In this document: in pieces, positions 25,651 to 39,504 of the stretch
Numbering within the stretch: the stretch's first letter is position 1
How the letters are laid out: every line of letters begins with the position of its first letter
Assembly: GCA_016748015.1 (NCBI GenBank)
Contig: JAAOMT010000263.1
Span: 176,302-240,301 of the forward strand
Source: Geosiphon pyriformis
Taxonomy: Eukaryota; Glomeromycota; Glomeromycetes; Archaeosporales; Geosiphonaceae
DNA length: 64,000 bases
Reading direction: 5' to 3'
Position numbers and translations under genes: made by a program
The notes under the pieces: model-generated
What the model saw: only the letters and a program-made list of their open reading frames with translations
Told to the model about the DNA's origin: nothing
Database searches by the model: none

Positions 25651-28329
25651 ATTAAATTGTTTAATATATTAAATTTTGATTAATTATTACCAGTTTTGAA
25701 AACAAAACAAGCTATATTCTTATACATATTTTTAAAAATTAAGCTAATTATATTAAAACTAAAACATTTTTCCTTTTTTGTTTTTTAGTAATATTGTTTT
25801 TAATAGTATTTAAAAAACTATAAAAAATTATCAAAAATTTTTAAGTTAAGTTTTTTAAAGTTATTAAAGCTGTTTTTGCTTGCTAATTAATTCTGATAAT
25901 AGAAAATAATATTGAAATTTTTTTTGTCAATTAAAAAAAAATATTTATTTTTAAGTTTAAAAAAACTTTTAATAAAACTGTTTTTATTGTTTTTTTTAAA
26001 CAAATTTTTATTTATTTATATATTTATTAATAATTGCAATTTAATTAATATTTATTACAATATAATTACTTAAAATAAACATGATTTATGCTTTTTTTAT
26101 ACATAACTAAACTGGTCAAGACAATACTAAAAATTTATATTATAAATAATATAAATATTATTATAAAACTTAAAAGATCAAAATTAACTAAAATATTATA
26201 ACTAAAGTCTAAATACATAAATATTAATATCTAAATTACAAAAAAACAAAACTTTTAACATTAAACAAAACCAATTTATTAACAATTAACAATTTATAAG
26301 TTTTATAAAATATTTTTAGTTTAATATTTAAAAGTTAAATATTCGATTTGTGATAAGTTGTTACTTTATTTGCAAATTAAATGATTTTTGTAACAGTTTT
26401 TAAATTATCAATAAACATATTAAAAGTCTCTAAAAACCAATTTTTTAAGACAAAATATTTTATAATAATTATATAAAACAGCTATTAGTTTTTATATTAT
26501 GTAACAATTAAATTATTAAAAAATTTATAATTAATTAATTAATTAAACTTTTTATTTTATTATAGTATTAATAATAATACTTTTTTTAGCAATAAAATAA
26601 AAATTATACAAAAAAATATAATCAGAATTTTTTAATATATAATTATATAAACAATAGTATTTAGATATAATAAATTATATAGCTTTTTTTAAAGTAATTA
26701 ATAATTTTTATATAAAACTTTTATAAAATAAAAATAAAGAACAGCAAAAACCAAATCAGTTAAATATATTTATTTAAATATTATATTATTATAATATATG
26801 CTAAATTAAAATCACAAACTAGAGATTTATTTATATATTTTTTAGTATATCTAAATTTTCAATTAATAAAACTAATAGAATTAAACAAACTTTTCATAAA
26901 ATAACAAGCATTTTTAAAAACAAATTAATTTTTGACAATTAAATACTAATTATAAATATTAAACTACTAAATATAATATAAATTTATAAAATATATTTGT
27001 ATAATTATTGTTAAAAATACTAACATAGTCATTAATTTTATTTAATAAATTAATAAATATTTATTTATAATAATATTATTAATATAATAAAACTTAATTT
27101 AATATTTATCTTAAAAAATTAGGATTAACAACAATATTAATTAAATCACATATTTTCAAAAAAATCTGATTATTTAAGATATTTAAAACTGTATTTTTTA
27201 TTAAGATACAGTCTAAAATTAAAATTATTATTTTTAATTCAGTTAATATTAATAAAAAAACTCATAAATATTCAAATTTATATTAATAAAAAAATAAAAA
27301 CATTAATAATATTATTATAAAATCTTAAACTTTTAATTAAACAAAAACTAGATTTTTAAGATTTAATTTCTTTAATAATAAAAGTTTTTCTAAGTAAAAC
27401 ACAATTTATAGCAGTTTAAAAACTGGTTAATAAAAACAATTTTAAATTTTTTTAAAATCTGATTATATTAAAGTAATTTAAATAACTCAATATATTTGAA
27501 ATTAAAATTTTATTTTTTAAATAAAAAATTTAAAGTAATTATTTGCCAAAAATAAATTATACTTTAAAAAAATACTAGTTATATTAATCAAAAAATTATT
27601 TTTAAGATTATAAACAATTTAACAAAAAACTATAACAGATACTATAATATTCAATTTATAATTTACAAATCTATTATTTTATAATTAAAAAGTTTTTTAA
27701 AAATAATAAATTTTTTTATTAGAATATTTTTTAAATAAATTGGCTTTAAATTTTAACTTACTTTTTATGATTAAATCTTATTTATATAAATATTTTTAAG
27801 CATAAAACTAAATTTGAATTTTAAATCTTAATAATTAGTTATAAAATTATTAAAACTAAATACAAAAACTGTTTATTTAAATTAGTTGTTTTTAAATTAT
27901 ACTCATAAAAACTTGATATTCAAATAAGCTTTTTTTAAAGTAAGTTTTAATATATTATTAGTTATTAAAAAAATCTTAGATATTTATATGTTTTTTTTTA
28001 GTAATAAAAATAGATATTTTATTAATGTTTAAGACAAATTTTTTCATTTAATAGTTATAGTTACTGTTTTTTATTATTTATTAAAATATTATTAATTTAA
28101 AAAATTATTAGCAATATTTAAAATATATTATAAAACAATTTGAAAATATTAATCTAAATTATATTATTAATAAAAAATTTTAATAACCAAAAAAAATTAG
28201 GCCAGTTTTAAATTTAAATTTTTTAGTTTTTATAATAAATTTCAAATTAACTCTATAATTACACAAATGCTTTTGTCTTTTAATTTTACATAAAAAAATC
28301 ATAAAAAATTCTTAAACAAAAAAAAAATT

Positions 28330-29090
28330 TTTTTAATTAAAATTATTATAAATTTTATACTTATTTAATAAATTAAAGTTTGTTATAACTTTATAATAAA
28401 AACTTTGTTTTAGTTTATTTGAATGATATAATTGTGTATTTAAAAATCTAGAATAAATATTTTAAATATTTGCAAAAGATTTTTAATTTTTTAAAAATTG
28501 TTGACCTAAAAATCAATTTAATTAAATCTTTTTTTGAACATTAATTTACTTAATTTTTTGGTTATTTTATTACAAAAAATAGAATCTTTTCTAATTTTGT
28601 TAAGATAAAAAAAGTCTAAAATCTTAAACAATTAATAAATATTTTTAAATTGTATTTTTTCTTTGGTTTGACCTTTTATTATAAAAAATTTGTCAAGTTT
28701 TTTTCCAAAATTACTTTTTTTTTAAATTAAGTATTTAAGAAAAATATCAATTACTATTAAAATATATATTAACAAAAAGTCTTTGAAACTTTAAAAAAAA
28801 ACTTACTATTAAATTTATTTTTAAATAATCTAATTTGAATTGATTTTTTATTTTTTATATTAATATATTTGGCTTTAAACTTAGTATTGTCTTCTTCCAA
28901 AAAAATAAAAATAACAAAAAATATATTATAATTTATATTAACAAAATATTTACTTTAACATAACAAAACTATTTAATTATTAAAAAAAATGTTTAATAGT
29001 AGTTTAAACTATTAATTATTAGAACAAATATTTTTTGATGTTAAATTTTTAGTAATAATAAATTATTAAATCTTGGTTTGGTTACACAAC
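28330..29090 (+). pseudogene. Gypsy reverse transcriptase and RNase H, decayed
   Basis: The RT active site reads FVLVYLNDIIVY at about 28404-28439 (YLND at 28416-28427), where Gypsy elements have YLDD; the first catalytic Asp is Asn. RT-thumb-like residues follow. At about 28850-28895 comes FIFYINIFGF, corresponding to the FxLxTDAS start of Gypsy RNase H, again with Asp changed to Asn. IFFDVKFLVITNY near 29026-29065 matches the later TDH-type RNase H motif, also with Asn. Several TAA and TGA codons interrupt the frame. Confidence 0.82.
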
Positions 29091-29559
29091 AAAAAAAACT
29101 AGAATATAAACAGTAATTTATTAAATACTTTAATTGAACAAATTGACTATAATATACAATACTGCAAAAAAGCTAATTATTAAAACGTTAACACTTTTTT
29201 TAAATGTATTACCAATTAATAATACAACTATTTAAACTAAATTTAACTAATTATTAGTACAACTGTTTTAATTAAACACAATAATAAACTTAAACAACTA
29301 CTCTGTACTAATAAAATTTTTGAATAAAAAATAATACCTATTAAATTATATTTAACAACAAAAAAATATTTGCAAAAACAATAAATTTTTATTTGATTTA
29401 TTAGAACCAATTATATAAAAGAGATCGAAAAAATTTTAACTATTTTTAAAAAATTATAAAATTTAAAAAAATAATAATTGTAATTTACAATATATATACT
29501 AATTTATTAACTAAATATTTTGACAAAACAAAAACAATTCAAAAAATTTTAATTTGCTA

Positions 29560-30235
29560 TTATTAGTCTATTTTAGAAAAAAAATTGTTAAATACATTAA
29601 AACTTGTAATATCTGCCAAAAAAAAAAAATCCAATAGAAAAAAAATATATATCTAATTTTTGTTAATTAATTATTTAACAGAATTAATATTAATTTTGTT
29701 AAACTTTTAATAATAACTCTTAATAACAATTAATATATTATAATACTTATTAACTATCTTATAAAATGAGTAAAACCAAAAACTATTTCTGATTAAACAG
29801 TAGTTTTTATTGCCAATTTTATTTATAAATATATTATATATTATTGTAGCTATTCTAAAATATTTGTATTCAATAAAAAAAACTTTATAGAAAATTAAAA
29901 ATACATTACAAACTTTTATATTTATATTATTCATAAATAAATAGTCTAATAAAATATTTTAATAAAATATTATGTAAAATCTTGGCCAAAACTAGTAAAA
30001 AAACAAACTTATAAAACAAAATACTGTCTTTAGCTTTGTTTATATATAAAACTGTAAATTATAACATAACAAATTATAAGTTTTTTTATCTATTCTATGA
30101 AAAAATAGCAATTCTACCAATAAAAACTAATATTAAAACAATATTTTTTGAAGAAACTATAATAAAAAAGTACAAAAATATTTTGCAAAAAAAACTTAAT
30201 ACAATTTTTAGCTTACTAATAGAGACATAAATAAT
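29560..30235 (+). pseudogene. Gypsy integrase, decayed
   Basis: The CxxC half of the HHCC zinc finger is at 29605-29616 (TCNICQKKK). The core shows INYLIK, a stop, then VKPKTISD, a stop and VVFIANFIYKYII at about 29740-29850, in the order expected of the Gypsy integrase core. The C-terminal end at about 30060-30125 has NYKFFYLFYEKIAILPI, equivalent to the Gypsy PFxLxYGxxxxLPI motif. Stops replace expected Trp and Gln codons, as C-to-T or G-to-A changes would produce. Confidence 0.85.
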
Positions 30236-31254
30236 TGTCTTTGAAAAGATAAAACAGTTCCAAAAAATACTTAAGAAAAAAAAACATACAAAATTTTTTT
30301 TTTAAGTATTAATAATTTAATTTTGAATATTGTTCAAATAAAAACAATATTTATAAAGATAAGTTTTCTAGTTAGTAAAAAGAACTTTTTATAATTAACA
30401 AAGTTTTGAATAATGGTTTTTATATTTTATAAAATCAATATAAAATAATCTTTAATAATTAATCTGTGCATAATAAATAATTTAAAAAATATTACAAACA
30501 ATTTAATTAGCTATTTGTTGTAATAATATCGACTTTAATAATTAACAAAAATTAGTTATAAATAAACGCATTATTTCTAAAACAGAAGTATTTTTGATAA
30601 TATAAACAATTATTTTCTGGATTAAAACATTCAAAATACTTTTTATATTCTTTATGAATATTAAACTAAAAATTATCCAAATAATATTTTAACTATTAAA
30701 AAACAAATCATTATAACTGATAATAATAAGACACATATTGTTATTAAGCCAAAAAAAACTATTATTAAAAAAGAAAAAATTAGTAATAAAATAGATAAAT
30801 ATATACTTAAATACATAATATTAGCTATATTATTATTTTTTAATATACTTAAAAAAATAATAAAAGAAATTTTGTTTATAAATAAAAACTTGTCATATAG
30901 AAGACAATTAAAACTCTATAATCGATTTAGTGAAATTATAGAAAACATAAAGCTTTTAAAGAAAACAATTTCAAAAATACAAATAAAAATTTTAGACATT
31001 ATATAGTTAGATATTTCAAGAGTTTTAATTATTGCCAAAAAAACCAAAAACTTTTATACAAAAATTTGGTTTTTTGAATGCAAAACTTATTTTATTTCAA
31101 ATTTATAAATATATTATCAATAAAAAACTTAATTAAACTAATTAGTTTTAAATTAGATAAAACTTTTTAATTAGAATATTTTATAAATAGTTTAATTTTG
31201 CCAAAGCTTAATTTTTTGGAAAAAATAATATTATAATTAAAAATTATAGTTTTT

Positions 31255-31790
31255 ATTAATTATTATATATATTAACTACTAATATTATATAATTAACCAC
31301 TCTATTTTTAAATAGTAATTAATAACCTAATTAATAATTTGGTTATTGACCTAATTATTAACTTAATTATTGATTTTATCACTAATTTAGTCATTAACTA
31401 TTTTCAATAGCTATATAAACAATAAGTTTTTTAATTATAAAAAGACATATTAGAAAATACAAAATATTAAAGTAATAAACTTTACTTTTAAATATTCAAT
31501 CTTTTTATATTATTTTTTGTTTAAAATATTTGAACATTTTTAAATAAAAAATTATTTGTTATAATATAGACTATTTTTCTATTTTTTAATTTTTTTATTA
31601 TCTTTTAGAAAGATTAATAACTAAGATATTTATAAAACTAATTTTATATATTAAATTTATATTAATTTAATTTGTTTTTTAAAGTTGAATTACCTTTTTA
31701 ATTATTTCTATTACTATACAATTCTATTTTTTCTTGTTATTTATTAGCTTATTACTTTAATTTGTAATATTATTAATATTCTTAAACTTA
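31255..31790 (+). repeat. LTR-A, copy 2 (probable 3' LTR of the Gypsy relic)
   Basis: Aligns along its length with the copies at 51.06-51.70 and 55.72-56.34 kb: a CTATTTTTAAA lead, the 12-bp array, the TATA-like box, then a shared GACTATTTTTCTATTTTT segment (here near 31568) and downstream AT-rich sequence. Its place after the integrase on the same strand fits a 3' LTR. Ends are approximate. Confidence 0.7.
31315..31398 (+). promoter_or_regulatory. 12-bp tandem array (7 units) with TATA-like box, LTR-A copy 2
   Basis: Seven uninterrupted 12-base units such as CTAATTATTAAC and TTAATTATTGAT. TATAAA follows at 31414-31419. Confidence 0.75.
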
Positions 31791-32829
31791 TATTTTCAGT
31801 AATTTTTGTTAATATATAAAATAATAAAATATGTGTTTAACAAATTATTCAATCTAAAAACAGAAATAACTTTATAATTAATATTAAAAAACTCAAATTT
31901 TTTCTTTACATATTGACTAATAATTATAATTATTAAAAATATATTAATAAAAATATTATTAATAATTTTTTGTATTTTTTTAAAATTGTTTTAAGTTGAA
32001 ATTTTTGTTATAAAACTATTAACAAAAAAATTATATTATATTAAATTAAGATATTTTTTAAAATTAATATTGCAATAGATATTATTTTTATTAAAATTGC
32101 TTTTTAGTATTACAAATATATTATTTTTAATAGTATATATAATAAAAAAATTAACATTAAAAATCTGAATTAATTTAATTTTAAAAGATATATTTTAATA
32201 TACAATTCAAAAAACATAATTGAAAATTTGTTTTTAAACAGTAAATAAACTAACATAGCATTTTTAAAATTTTAAATATGTGTTTAGTTAAACAATTGTT
32301 TATAATTATTATAATATTAAACCTTAAAAAACCCATGTTTAATTCAAATATAAAAACTTAAATCTTATTAAATTTGTTTATTATTTAAGACTTAATACTA
32401 TTTTTAAGCTTAATTTTAGTAATAATTATGTTTTACAAAAATATTTATATTTTTTATATCATAATTCCAATGTTTTAAATGTAATTATTTATTAAAAAAA
32501 ATTTTATTATAATTAAAAAAACTATTAACTTTGTTTAATTATGTTAAAATACTTATAATTAATTGTAAAAAACTTTTAATTTCAGTTTTAAGTTTTTTAA
32601 AATACACAAAATTCTGTATCATTACAATTTTATTATTAATAATTATATTTAAATTTTTTTTATTACTATATTATTTATTTGATTTTGCAAAAAAAATTAT
32701 TAATAAATTATATGTAAAATAAAACTAAAAAACTATTAACATAAATATATTTAATAAATTTGCTAACTTATTAATTTGTTTTGTAAACATTAAATATTAG
32801 TAATATAGATTTAACAACCAAAAAAAATT
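31791..32829. other. Extremely AT-rich stretch, unassigned
   Basis: Nothing recognisable. A 63-codon frame near 32531 is low-complexity Leu/Ile/Lys/Phe and is compositionally expected. Confidence 0.5.
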
Positions 32830-32950
32830 ATTAATTAACATATAATTATTTTTAATTTCTATTATTAATTAGCATATATTATCTTTTTAAATTATTACTT
32901 ATTATTTTATTAAAGTATTAAATATTATTATTTAATTAATAATCCGTATA
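32830..32950 (+). repeat. LTR-B copy 1, left part (split by a LINE)
   Basis: Matches the start of the undivided LTR-B at 58.67 kb, including ATTAGCATATATTATC and the AATTAATAATCC string. It stops at the LINE tail; the remainder of this copy continues at 39.71 kb. Confidence 0.7.
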
Positions 32951-34163
32951 ATTTTTTTTTATTCATTTAATGAGTGAAATCCAAATGCTATTTAGCATAA
33001 TACATCAAACTAAGTAATCTAAACTAGGTGCAAATTATGCTTTTTTTATATGCAATTAGCCACTTGAGCCAATTAAAACAATATTATAGATCTATCTTAA
33101 TAGTAATTGTACTATTTGTATCAGAAAAAAATAACAGAGTTTATAAAAACCAAAGCTTATATTATGTGTCTCTGCAATTTTAAGCAATCTTACTATACTA
33201 TCAGAAAGCAAAAATAAAGAACCATGAATATTTAAAAACACAGACTTATTACTAACAATCATATTTTTTTGCTTTATAATTGTTTTATGCTTAGTTCTTA
33301 TCAACTATATCTCAGTTCAATGACCCATATTTAAATTTTATATCAGATTGACAACTTTTTTACAGGCCAATTTAGCACAACCAAAAACAGAAACAGCTTT
33401 CAAATACCAATTTTTAAACACAAAATTCTTATACAAGACAGTATACATAGTTTTATTGAAAGAACACAAAGAAAAAAATTGAAGAATACACAATAATAGC
33501 AAGTCTAGGCCCAATCTAAAACTCTATCAAGCTGAATACAAACCAAGCAGTTTCTTATAAGTGGTAAAGTCTATCGGACAAATAAAGAAGTGATCAAAAA
33601 GTTTTACTTTTTTCCAAAGTAAACACAACATATTGGAGTACTCTTTATTATACAAATATTTTTTAATAGTAACAGACAACTAGCAATGCAAAGCCTTTAT
33701 AAAGTATAAATAAAAACCCATAGTAGACCTACTTGTAAACCCAGATGTCATATACAAATTAGAATGCCAAACCAAAGATATATGAGACCAATTTACATCT
33801 CCAATCATATTCTTACTAATAACATTAGAACCAGATTCAACTTTTTATTGAACACACTGAACTGTTCTAAAAACATTATGAGTAAAATGGCAAATATTTT
33901 TAGGCACTGTTATCCCACTGGCCTTAATAAATGTTTTTTTCAACAGGAACAGAAAATTTCAAATTAGAATGTGGAATCAAGTTAGCAAGCATATTAGTCT
34001 GGTCATTACCTAAGACATCCAAATGGTCTTTAACTTTAATCTAAAAGATATTAAGCTCTTTACACTTTATAAAATTAGCAATATTATATCTTTCAAACCA
34101 ACAGCAATTACAAAAGTCAGATATAACCAAAGTCAATTTTGCAGCACATGTATTCAAAGCTGC

Positions 34164-34409
34164 CTAACTATTTGAGTATACCACAACAGAGCTAGAAGTT
34201 AGAACACATTTTAAGACCAAAGCTATTATTTGCAATTCTGCCATTGTGGAAGAAACCAGATCTTTAATCTTAACACTAATACCAAGATTTAGATCAGAAA
34301 AAAATACAGTCATATTACATTTCATTCTATATATACCTAAGTTTTTCAAAAACTTATCTGTGTAAACATTAATGATATTCAAAGTAGCATTAAAAAAACA
34401 GCATTGCAT
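34164..34409 (-). pseudogene. LINE copy 1 RNase H domain
   Basis: SSTMAELQIIALVLKCV holds the conserved catalytic Glu helix of type I RNase H, and the frame ends VVVYSNS, where SDS is expected. It sits between the RT and the C-terminal zinc-finger region, as in the other copies. Confidence 0.75.
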
Positions 34410-35054
34410 AACAGAAAATTTTACAGAACTAAAATCATTTGAAAGTCATGAGCTGCCACTAAAAGATTGGGCAACAAAATAAAAAAAAAGCTTAACCAAA
34501 TAATCACAGACCAACTTAAACCAAACAGAAACTGTATCTTTAGAATTAAGCTACTTCCAATAACAAAAACTCTTTCAATCAAAAATAGATCTTTTTTTAT
34601 TATACAATTGGTCAGCAAAAGCAATATCAAACTTCTTAAGTAACTTAAAAATATTATAGAATATTGAGTCTTCCAAACTTGAAGACATAGGAATGTCACT
34701 TGAAAATTAAAAGACAGAAAAAAAGTTATTGTTAAAAAACATATTACAGTTCAAAAAAATTTTAACCACACTAGCCAGAAAATTGTTGACTGGACTAACT
34801 TTCAGCCTAGTAGAAACTCATAAAAGATGTATAGAAAATCAACTTAAAACTTGCAGATTCAAGAACTTATGAGTGAACAGATGACCAAAGACCTCAATAG
34901 CATTAAAAAAACACAACATAAAAGCCATCTTATTCTCTTCTTGTACTTGTTTGAAAAACTTCAGACTATATAAAGACAGATAATAAAAAGTCTTATTGAA
35001 AAAATTTCTAAACAAACCAATCTTTATTTTTAAACTCTTTTTAATTATTGTATT

Positions 35055-36038
35055 TTATTTATTGTATATACTCTTAGAGATAAAACTAAACTGGATTCTG
35101 TATTCAATAATAAAATACAGCACTACTAAGACCAGATAAAGAAACTGTTTATTAGAAATAGTCTTTTTCAAAACAATATTAGCAAAGAACTTGACATCCA
35201 AATAAGCTTTAATTAAACTAGGCTTGGACAAACTCTTAGAAAACAAGAAGATACCAAGATATCTATAAAACTTTCTTTTTTGTACAATCAAAATTGGCCA
35301 ACCACTAATTAATAATAAGGTATCTTTGACTCTCTGATTAATGAGAATAACCACAGTTTTTTCATTGTTAATTGAAATATTATTAATACCAAAGAATTCA
35401 TTCATAATGTTTAATATATATTGAGTTGTAGTCTAACTATTTTTCACTCAAATTGTGTTATTAACAAATGTATCAGCAGCCAAAAATAAGGTCAACTTAT
35501 TCTGGGCCTTTATTCTGCCTGTTTTGGCAACAAACCTAATGTTGATACAATAACTACACAAATTTTCATGTTTTTTAACTTTACACAAAAGAGGATTATA
35601 AAAGATTCTTTAGAGCAAAAGGAAAAAAACTTCACCTTAATCTAAACTATTATGTACACAATACTTATTAGTAAACTCAAAGTTTGTTATAATTTAGTTT
35701 ATTCTATTATTGTAAATATTTCTAAAAAATTTAATAAAACATTTGCACATTTTAATTTAAACCAAACTGTTTTTTAAGTAGTACCTGTCTACAAAATCAT
35801 AAACTTTTCTCATATCTTGCAAAACCAACCAAAGTTTATGACTTTTCTTTAAAGCATCTTTAATCACCAAGTTCACTGCAAAAATAGAAGACTGAATGGT
35901 AATATCCTTCAACACAAAAAAATTGTCATTACATAAAATGTCAAATCTGCTATATGTCAATAAAATTCTATCAAAAAGTATCTTAGAAAAAATCTTCTGA
36001 GCAGTCTCAATTAAAGCAATTGGTCTTGTATTAGTCAA
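35055..36038 (-). pseudogene. LINE copy 1 reverse transcriptase
   Basis: The first frame (36038-35757) has TNTRPIALIETAQKI, the non-LTR RT start (RPIxLxxxxxK), and LVLQDMRKVYDFVD, the motif carrying the first catalytic Asp. The active site at 35457-35468 reads FVNN instead of FVDD. The next frame (35405-35055) has SINNEKT and YRYLGIFL, the RT palm-end and thumb motifs of LINEs. Both active-site Asp codons are Asn, so the enzyme is dead. Confidence 0.85.
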
Positions 36039-37375
36039 AACTCCTTTTCATTCATAAGGCTTAGAAATTATTAATATTCAAGCTTTTTTCCAAAAACAAG
36101 GTACTGATTTACACACCAACAAAAATTTAAAAGATCTGAGCATCATAAAAACAGAATATTACATCATTTCCATCGTTTATTGGCAATATTAAACAAGTCA
36201 GCAGCTTTTCTATTAGGCAATTACTTACAGCAATTCATCAAAAGTAACAACAATTATAATATTAGAGAAAGCAGCATCATTAATATAAGCCAACAGCAAA
36301 TATTAACTACTCTATCAATTAGAAATCTTATTTATTACCAGTTTTTTTTTCATCCAACTCTTTATTATTATATCAATCTTAATTTTAAATTCATTAGAAT
36401 CCAAAACTAGTTTATTATCTACCACCAAATAATTTAAGACCACTTTTTAAAAAGGGCATTTCAATACACTTCTGATTGTGTGGTCTTTATTGGTAGCAAA
36501 ATTTTCTATATGCTTGTTAATAGCCAACTTGATTTTTGATTCTTTAGCTCTCAAAAATTCAGCAAGCTTAAAAACTCAGTATAATTTTTTTACACCAGAA
36601 AAAACAGACTTAACACAATTAAAATCAATATTAAAGTCTAACAAAACCCCAACTTTAGAGGTTTTTCTATTATTCATAGATGTTCAACAGCACATTAAAA
36701 ACACAAATTATTATTGGGTCCCATACAAAAAAACTTGAGAATCTTAGAAATCAGAACTTTTAGTTTGTGATATTTCAATGATTTTTTAGTGAAAACATTA
36801 TCAAAGTTCTTGAACTATTTCTTTTTAAATACTCCATTAGCTAACAAACACACAATTTTATGAATACTATTTCACATAGCATCCAGATCTAAGAATCTCT
36901 TATGTGTAACAAATGTGTCTGAAACTATAGCTGTATTGGTTTTCATAGCTTTTTTAAATCTGGTCCATTTAACATTATCAACATTTTTAAAATCAAACTT
37001 TTAATGGTTCCTATTTGTTTGCTTATGAAGAAAATTCAAACATATATCCAAAAGTCTACTCAAACTTATTAACATAAACACAGCTTAATAATTGGTATTA
37101 AAATAGTTACCAATATTCAAAATATCATAACTTACTATAGTATTGATTAGATTAGAGATGAGCATATAATTAATTGTTTTCTTAACACCTCTTAAATTTT
37201 TTTAAGTTGGGTTGCTTACAACCAAATTTTTTGACAAAAAATTGACCAGCCCTAAATTAAGACACTTTTTAAAACTAGCATATCTACAAGAACCATTTTC
37301 ATTGAAATCACTATCCATAATTACAAAAAAAGATTTATTTACAATCTTTGCAATCATTGAATTTATCTTACCAAT

Positions 37376-37755
37376 CTAAGCAAAGTGTATTGTTAAAACA
37401 GCATCAACATATAATTCCAAGATTAAAACAGAGATCTTATTTTTGAAAAAAAGTTTGATAAATAACAGCTGACCAGCTATCTCAAAAATGTTGTATATAT
37501 ATTGTGCCAATACAACATTTATCACAATAGTAATACCAGAACCTAAGTAATCAGAGTTCAAACCAGAGGTAATTATTTAAATTCTGTCAAATCTATTAAC
37601 AATTCACAGATAAACTTTTTTTTCGGTTTCATTTTAGTAATAATAGAAACCAAATTGTTTATTTTTTTATGCCAACAAATAATATTTTTTTGCTTAGCAA
37701 GATTGTTTATATCTCTAATGTTATATGTGACAATTTTCCAAATCAGATCAGTCAT
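37376..37755 (-). pseudogene. LINE copy 1 AP-endonuclease-like domain
   Basis: WKIVTYNIRDINN matches the N-terminal beta strand of AP-type endonucleases (family form: xxTxNIRGLN, with the metal-binding Asn). A second frame (37561-37376) continues the domain with YLGSGITIVIN and ISVLILELYVDA. A stop and frame break lie between them. Confidence 0.7.
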
Positions 37756-39504
37756 TAATAAGAAGAGACATTAGATATTATTCCAAATTTGTCTACTTTG
37801 ATCATTAGGCTGTTTACCAGATTAGACAGTTTTTCCAAAGTCACTTCCAACTTAACAATATTTAAAAGAGATAAAAACAAAGGAACCCCACAAATTATAG
37901 TCTTACCATTAGTAATCACATCCGAACTTTTATTCATTGTTATATTTGTCTCTTGATCCTGCAATAAAAGAGTCATTGATGGCTAACATCTAGGGCAAGA
38001 CTGGAGAACTATTAGTCTAAATATATTCAATCTCTTTGCCAACTTGTTAATTTGTTTTACAAGACTGTTAAGATTGTACTGCAAAACTGTAAATCTTTTA
38101 TTAATATTTAATATAACCAGCAGAGAAGATTTTATTTCTAAAAAGGAGCCAGAACTCATAAAATTATTTCATGCTGAAGAAAAAAAAAAAGAAAATCTAC
38201 TGACAATTTTTGTCCAAAAAACACCACCAAAAAAATAAAATAAGCTATAAAAGCTAATTATTTGACATAAATAGTGGCCAGTCTGTTTTTATTAATCTTT
38301 GAAAAGACTCTACATAACAAGTTACCAAAAAAAGCTTTCTTACCAGTAGTATACTTTAACAATGTATAACTAGATTTCTTATACTTAACATATTTAACAG
38401 AAACAAGACATGATCAACACAGATTGGTGTCCTTCAAAACTGGTGTGATTTCTATAACAACATCTAGTGACTTAGCAGAATTAAAACAAACAACCACATA
38501 CCTAGTCTTTACATATGTAACTGAATAACAATCAATAACACAAAAGATTTCTTGTCAACTAAACCAATAAAATTCCAAATATTATGAGCATTTGTTCTTA
38601 CAGACAATATATAAAGCAGTGTCCTATGACTGTTCCTAATATTTCAAGATTTTTTGTCTTTATTGGCTCTTATGACACACATAACATCTTTCTTAATCAA
38701 AATAGACTACTCAGCTGTAACCAAATTAGCATAATCTAAATGCTTAAACTTAATTACAGCTTTTTGTTATAGTTTTACCAACTGCATATTGATCAACTTA
38801 ATTTGTTTAAACTCAGATAGTGCAGTATGTACAGCCTCAGTTAATGTTCCAATTAAAATTTTTTTCATTACTACAGTCTAATCTGAATGCTTAGCAGATT
38901 TTTTAATATTAATATTTATGGAAATATTTTCAGCCTTTGCCAAATTAGTTGCCTATGCCAAACTAGATTCAGAAGTGAATATTACTTTAATAATTCTAGC
39001 AAATTTTAAAGGAGTAAAGACCTTTCCAAAACTATTGACTTTTAAAAATAATTTCTTGATTACTACTAGCTTTTCTTGAAAAAACTTTCTAATTACCTTA
39101 TCCAAATCAATATTTAGAGCAAATAACTTTCTAATAGAAACGTTGACCAAATTTTTTAAAGAAAAGAGAAAAGTCAGTAGAACATTTAACAAAATATTAT
39201 TATTATTATTATCATTACTCAAAAAGTTGATTTTTTCTAATAGCTTCTTCAGAGCTTTTTTGATCTTAATACATAAACTTTTGAGTGTCTAATCAATATT
39301 TTTATTATTCAAAGAAGTTTTATTACTATAATTAAAGCTTGTTTTTTCAATTAAACACTTTTTCTCTATGTCAATACTATTAGACTCAGTAGTATTACCA
39401 GTTTTCAAACTCCAAAAGTGATTACCAAAACTTCCAACAGAAACTTTTTTAGCTTTAACCTTGTTTTTCAAAACACCATCTCTCCTTTTTTTTCTTAATA
39501 ACAC
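37755..39504 (-). pseudogene. LINE copy 1 ORF1 remnants
   Basis: Basic and acidic frames at 39504-39289 (KKRRDGVLKNKVKAKK), 39222-38953 and 37976-37755, separated by stops. They occupy the ORF1 position before the endonuclease. The RRM and zinc-knuckle part is clearer in the copy at 48.5-50.8 kb. Confidence 0.6.

Larger units (their letters stand above)
25655..31250 (+). mobile_element. Ty3/Gypsy LTR retrotransposon relic (internal region)
   Basis: Reading through stop codons on the plus strand gives the Gypsy pol order: reverse transcriptase, RNase H, integrase. No long frame survives. The left end is set by a segment at about 25660-25720 (containing ATTACCAGTTTT) that recurs at 56340-56400, directly after an LTR-A copy, so it probably starts the internal region. 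The right end abuts an LTR-A copy at 31.25 kb. No LTR-A match was seen immediately left of 25.65 kb, so the 5' LTR is absent or unreadable. The gag and protease parts (25.7-28.1 kb) could not be recognised. A frame-like stretch at 30770-31010 after the integrase remains unassigned. Most substitutions against the expected motifs are C-to-T or G-to-A. Confidence 0.8.

Noticed and set aside
29707-29934. 75-codon minus-strand frame
   Set aside because: It is antisense to the decayed Gypsy integrase, which is recognisable on the plus strand; the frame is a by-product of AT-rich composition.
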